A DNA stretch of 64,000 nucleotides from NCBI RefSeq assembly GCF_013131805.1, contig NZ_JABJRC010000015.1, positions 1 to 64,000 on the forward strand, read 5' to 3'. Origin of the DNA: Kribbella sandramycini. GTDB lineage: Bacteria; Actinomycetota; Actinomycetes; Propionibacteriales; Kribbellaceae. Made by a program: the position numbers and the translations under genes. Below, piece by piece: positions 62,226-64,000 of this stretch. The stretch's first letter is position 1. The number at the start of each line of letters is the position of its first letter. Below the pieces are notes generated by a model. That model saw only the letters and a list, made by a program, of their open reading frames with translations. It did no database searches and was not told where the DNA came from.

Positions 62226-62272
62226 TTGACTCCACTTGTTTGTATCAATACATTTGGTACAAACAAGTGGAG
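62226..62272 (+). promoter_or_regulatory. Promoter within a 15-bp perfect inverted repeat
   Basis: TTGACT (62226-62231), a 17-base spacer and TACATT (62249-62254) form a good housekeeping-type promoter. CTCCACTTGTTTGTA (62230-62244) and TACAAACAAGTGGAG (62258-62272) are perfect inverted arms 13 bases apart. They cover spacer, start site and the 5' end of the ribosome site (GGAGGG). This fits an autorepressed operator for the YtrA-type regulator encoded two genes downstream. Confidence 0.85.
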
Positions 62273-62283
62273 GGAGCGGGGAC

Positions 62284-63156
62284 ATGCTGGTGGTGCTCGG
62301 GGTGATGGTGGTTGCGCTGGTGATCATCTGGTCGCAGCGGAAGCGGGCGGCTGAGGCGGAGGTGAACCGGCTGCTGCGGTCGGGTGGGCTGCCGGCGGAT
62401 GCGGAGTTGTGTGAGTCGGCGCGGCTGTGGTTCGTGCGGCGGCAGGACATCGTGGTGCTGGGTGTGCTGGCTGGTGTGGTGGTGACGACTGTGGGGTTGC
62501 TGGTTGCTGATCTGGGGTTTGGCGCTGACCTGGTGACCGGGGGTGAGCTCGATCTGCGGTTGTTGACGCTGTTGTTCGCGTTCGTGGCCGCGCTCGGTGG
62601 GGTGGCGACGCTGGTGCATGGGTACCGGGCGGTGCGGTTGTCGCGGGTGGAGGGGGCGCGGCAGGCGGCGTTGCGGCCGCGGCGGCTGGATGACTACCTG
62701 AATCCGATCGAGGTGTTCGCGCATCGTGTGATCGTCGTGGTGCCGCTGGTTTGTGTCGGTCTGGGCGTTGTTGTGCTCGGGAGTGCGGATCGGCCGGCGC
62801 GTGGGTGGATTCTGATCGGTAGTGGGGTTCTGGCGGTGCTGCTGTGGGCCGGTGGGGTATGGCTGCAGCGGATGGCGCTCGGGGTCAGTCAGGCGTCGGG
62901 GCGGCCGGAGCAGCTGCTCTGGCAGGAGGCGTTGCGGGCGGCGACGCTGCGCGATCTCGGATCGGCGATGATTGCGGTCTGCTGGTTGCTGGGCGCGGCG
63001 GTGCCGAGCTCGTTCGAGTGGCCGGCTGATGTCCCGGCGGCGTTCGAGTGGGTGGGGTTCGCGATGTTCCTGGTGTCGATGGGGCTGATCTGCGTGACGA
63101 CGGCGGTCGCTGTCAGTCGATGGGGGCTCGGCCGGGTCCGGCGGGTCGTCGGATGA
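62284..63156 (+). CDS. Polytopic membrane protein of unknown function
   Basis: 290 residues with about seven hydrophobic segments, first MLVVLGVMVVALVIIW, others near LGVLAGVVVTTVGLLV, LTLLFAFVAALGGVATLV, IVVVPLVCVGLGVVVL, WILIGSGVLAVLLWAGG, AMIAVCWLLGAAV and VGFAMFLVSMGLI. No family recognised. The start at ATG 62284 follows GGAGGGAGCGGGG. Its stop overlaps the GntR gene by 4 bases. In YtrA-type operons the membrane partner is often an ABC permease, but no ATPase gene is seen here. Confidence 0.8.
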   Translation: MLVVLGVMVVALVIIWSQRKRAAEAEVNRLLRSGGLPADAELCESARLWFVRRQDIVVLGVLAGVVVTTVGLLVADLGFGADLVTGGELDLRLLTLLFAFVAALGGVATLVHGYRAVRLSRVEGARQAALRPRRLDDYLNPIEVFAHRVIVVVPLVCVGLGVVVLGSADRPARGWILIGSGVLAVLLWAGGVWLQRMALGVSQASGRPEQLLWQEALRAATLRDLGSAMIAVCWLLGAAVPSSFEWPADVPAAFEWVGFAMFLVSMGLICVTTAVAVSRWGLGRVRRVVG

Positions 63157-63506
63157 TCATCTCGGTGGATCCGGCCGGTGCGAAACCGCCGTACGAGCAG
63201 GTGAAGGAGCAGATCGACGGGCTGATCCGGCGTGGCGAGCTGGCGCAGGGGACGCGGCTGCCGACGGTGCGCCAGCTGGCCGGCGACCTCGGGCTCGCGG
63301 TGAACACGGTGGCCCGCGCGTACAAGGAGCTGGAGGCCGACCGGATGATCGAGACCCGCGGCCGGAACGGCACGTTCGTCCTCGCGGCGCGCAGCCAGGT
63401 GGACGACGAGGAGACCCGCGCGGCCGCGACGGTCCTCGCGCGGGCCGCCCGGCGGGCCGGGATCAGCCTGGCCGAGGCGACCGAGATCCTGCACCGGGCC
63501 TGGTAG
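63153..63506 (+). CDS. GntR-family regulator, YtrA subfamily
   Basis: 117 residues, the short YtrA type: a winged helix (PPYEQVKEQIDGLIRRGELA, GTRLPTVRQLAGDLGLAVNT) with only a 45-residue C-terminal helical tail and no ligand domain. It begins at the ATG overlapping the membrane-protein stop (ATGA). The long inverted repeat at the operon promoter is its likely binding site. Confidence 0.9.
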   Translation: MIISVDPAGAKPPYEQVKEQIDGLIRRGELAQGTRLPTVRQLAGDLGLAVNTVARAYKELEADRMIETRGRNGTFVLAARSQVDDEETRAAATVLARAARRAGISLAEATEILHRAW

Positions 63507-63553
63507 AGGTCCGATCTTCCTGGCCGGGGCGGTGGGGTGGGGGCGGAACAGAA

Positions 63554-63570
63554 ACTGAAACGATTCCAGT
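63554..63570 (+). promoter_or_regulatory. LacI-type operator candidate
   Basis: ACTGAAACGATTCCAGT is a 17-base imperfect palindrome (six of eight arm positions pair) with the central CG pattern typical of LacI-family operators. It lies about 100 bases upstream of the Tat-exported protein gene. Confidence 0.5.
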
Positions 63571-63638
63571 CACCGACCGTCAACGTTGTAACGAGGCCTG
63601 TACACGCTCTCATGGGGTTGCTACTGTCCGGCCAGATT

Positions 63639-63652
63639 TGACATCGATGTCA
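63639..63652 (+). promoter_or_regulatory. Perfect 14-bp palindrome upstream of the GxGYxYP gene
   Basis: TGACATCGATGTCA is perfectly self-complementary and ends 20 bases before the ATG at 63673. Possible repressor site or 5'-leader element. Confidence 0.5.
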
Positions 63653-63672
63653 GCGACAGGGGAGTGGTCACG

Positions 63673-64000
63673 ATGGTCTCGAGACGAACGTTCCTGGCGG
63701 GCAGCGGCGCGGTGACGGCAGGAGGAATCGGACTCGTTCCGGGGCTCACGACGGCCGCAGAAGCTGCTTCATCGACGTCCGGCAGCCCCGCCCGGCTGCT
63801 GCCGGCCTTCAACCGCCCCAAGCACCTGCACTACGGCGATGCGAGCAAACTCAGCGGTCAGGATCAGACGCTGCTGACAACGTTGCAAGGCATCGTCAAC
63901 CGCACCCGGCCCGAGCTGTACTTCCTGTTCGACACCGGCACCCAGAGCACGCCGGACGCCAAATGGCTGACCGACATGCGGCTGCCGACGACACTGCACC
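63673..64000 (+). CDS. Tat-exported GxGYxYP-family protein, N-terminal part
   Basis: 109 residues are visible before the window ends, and the frame is still open. The start MVSRRTFLAGSGAVTAGGIG is a twin-arginine signal with cleavage likely after AEA. The following NRPKHLHYGDASKLSGQDQT and TLQGIVNRTRPELYFLFD resemble the N-terminus of GxGYxYP proteins, putative glycoside hydrolases. AGGGGAGTGGTCACG precedes the ATG. Assignment rests on a short stretch only. Confidence 0.7.
   Translation, partial: MVSRRTFLAGSGAVTAGGIGLVPGLTTAAEAASSTSGSPARLLPAFNRPKHLHYGDASKLSGQDQTLLTTLQGIVNRTRPELYFLFDTGTQSTPDAKWLTDMRLPTTLH

Noticed and set aside
62245..62724. 159-residue minus-strand open frame opposite the membrane protein
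   Set aside because: His/Pro/Gln/Arg-rich shadow; the plus-strand gene has a promoter, ribosome site, membrane segments and coupled stop-start overlap.

Overview
The window is very GC-rich, with dense genes, many GTG/TTG starts, frequent 4-base ATGA/GTGA stop-start overlaps and a large secreted-enzyme repertoire. This points to a free-living actinobacterium. The backbone pdxS-pdxT-yebC / ruvCAB-yajC-secD-secF-apt-relA / DUF349-MBL-hisS-aspS is the usual actinobacterial order. The accessory content (Lpl-type sugar uptake, GxGYxYP protein, GH19 enzymes, AfsR-like STAND regulator, Rhs protein) would suit a Kribbella/Nocardioidaceae-type soil organism. That assignment is an inference from gene content, not from a search.

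Layout. 1-9.6 kb: a 42-bp tandem repeat, a LysR regulator with an expanded repetitive insertion, divergent dapA, an XRE regulator, an aldo/keto reductase, an mtnP-epimerase pair, a LemA-like protein coupled to an ECF sigma factor, and a family A DNA polymerase. 9.6-14.8 kb: a vitamin B6 locus made of a MocR/PdxR-type regulator, an inverted-repeat operator, pdxS, three small unknown genes, pdxT and yebC, closed by a strong terminator. 14.9-27.6 kb: accessory DNA lying between yebC and ruvC, normally neighbours. It holds a GH19 chitinase, a STAND regulator, a sugar ABC/dehydrogenase operon with a divergent LacI regulator, and two metabolic singletons. 27.6-36.6 kb: SOS-controlled ruvCAB, then yajC-secD-secF-apt-relA. 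36.7-40.9 kb: a second accessory insert with an M15-like lipoprotein, an XRE regulator, a secreted papain-like protease with a membrane-anchored partner, and an AbiEi-like protein. 41-46.2 kb: DUF349 gene, MBL hydrolase, hisS and aspS.

46.3-64 kb is again accessory: two tandem secreted GH19/lysozyme-like enzymes, an ECF sigma factor with a membrane partner, an AraC-VOC pair, an ArsR-like regulator, a 2068-residue secreted Rhs/YD protein divergent from a large DNRLRE/FG-GAP/ricin protein, a YtrA-type GntR operon under a near-perfect operator, and the start of a Tat-exported GxGYxYP protein.

The strongest regulatory predictions read directly from the DNA are: a 15-bp perfect inverted repeat enclosing a TTGACT-17-TACATT promoter at 62226-62272; a PdxR-like operator overlapping the pdxS promoter at 11006-11035; a LexA/SOS box before ruvC at 27622-27637; and a 12-bp perfect stem that buries the ribosome-binding site of a secreted hydrolase at 46231-46281. 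No rRNA, tRNA, insertion sequence or CRISPR array was seen. No gene-free stretch exceeds 300 bases.
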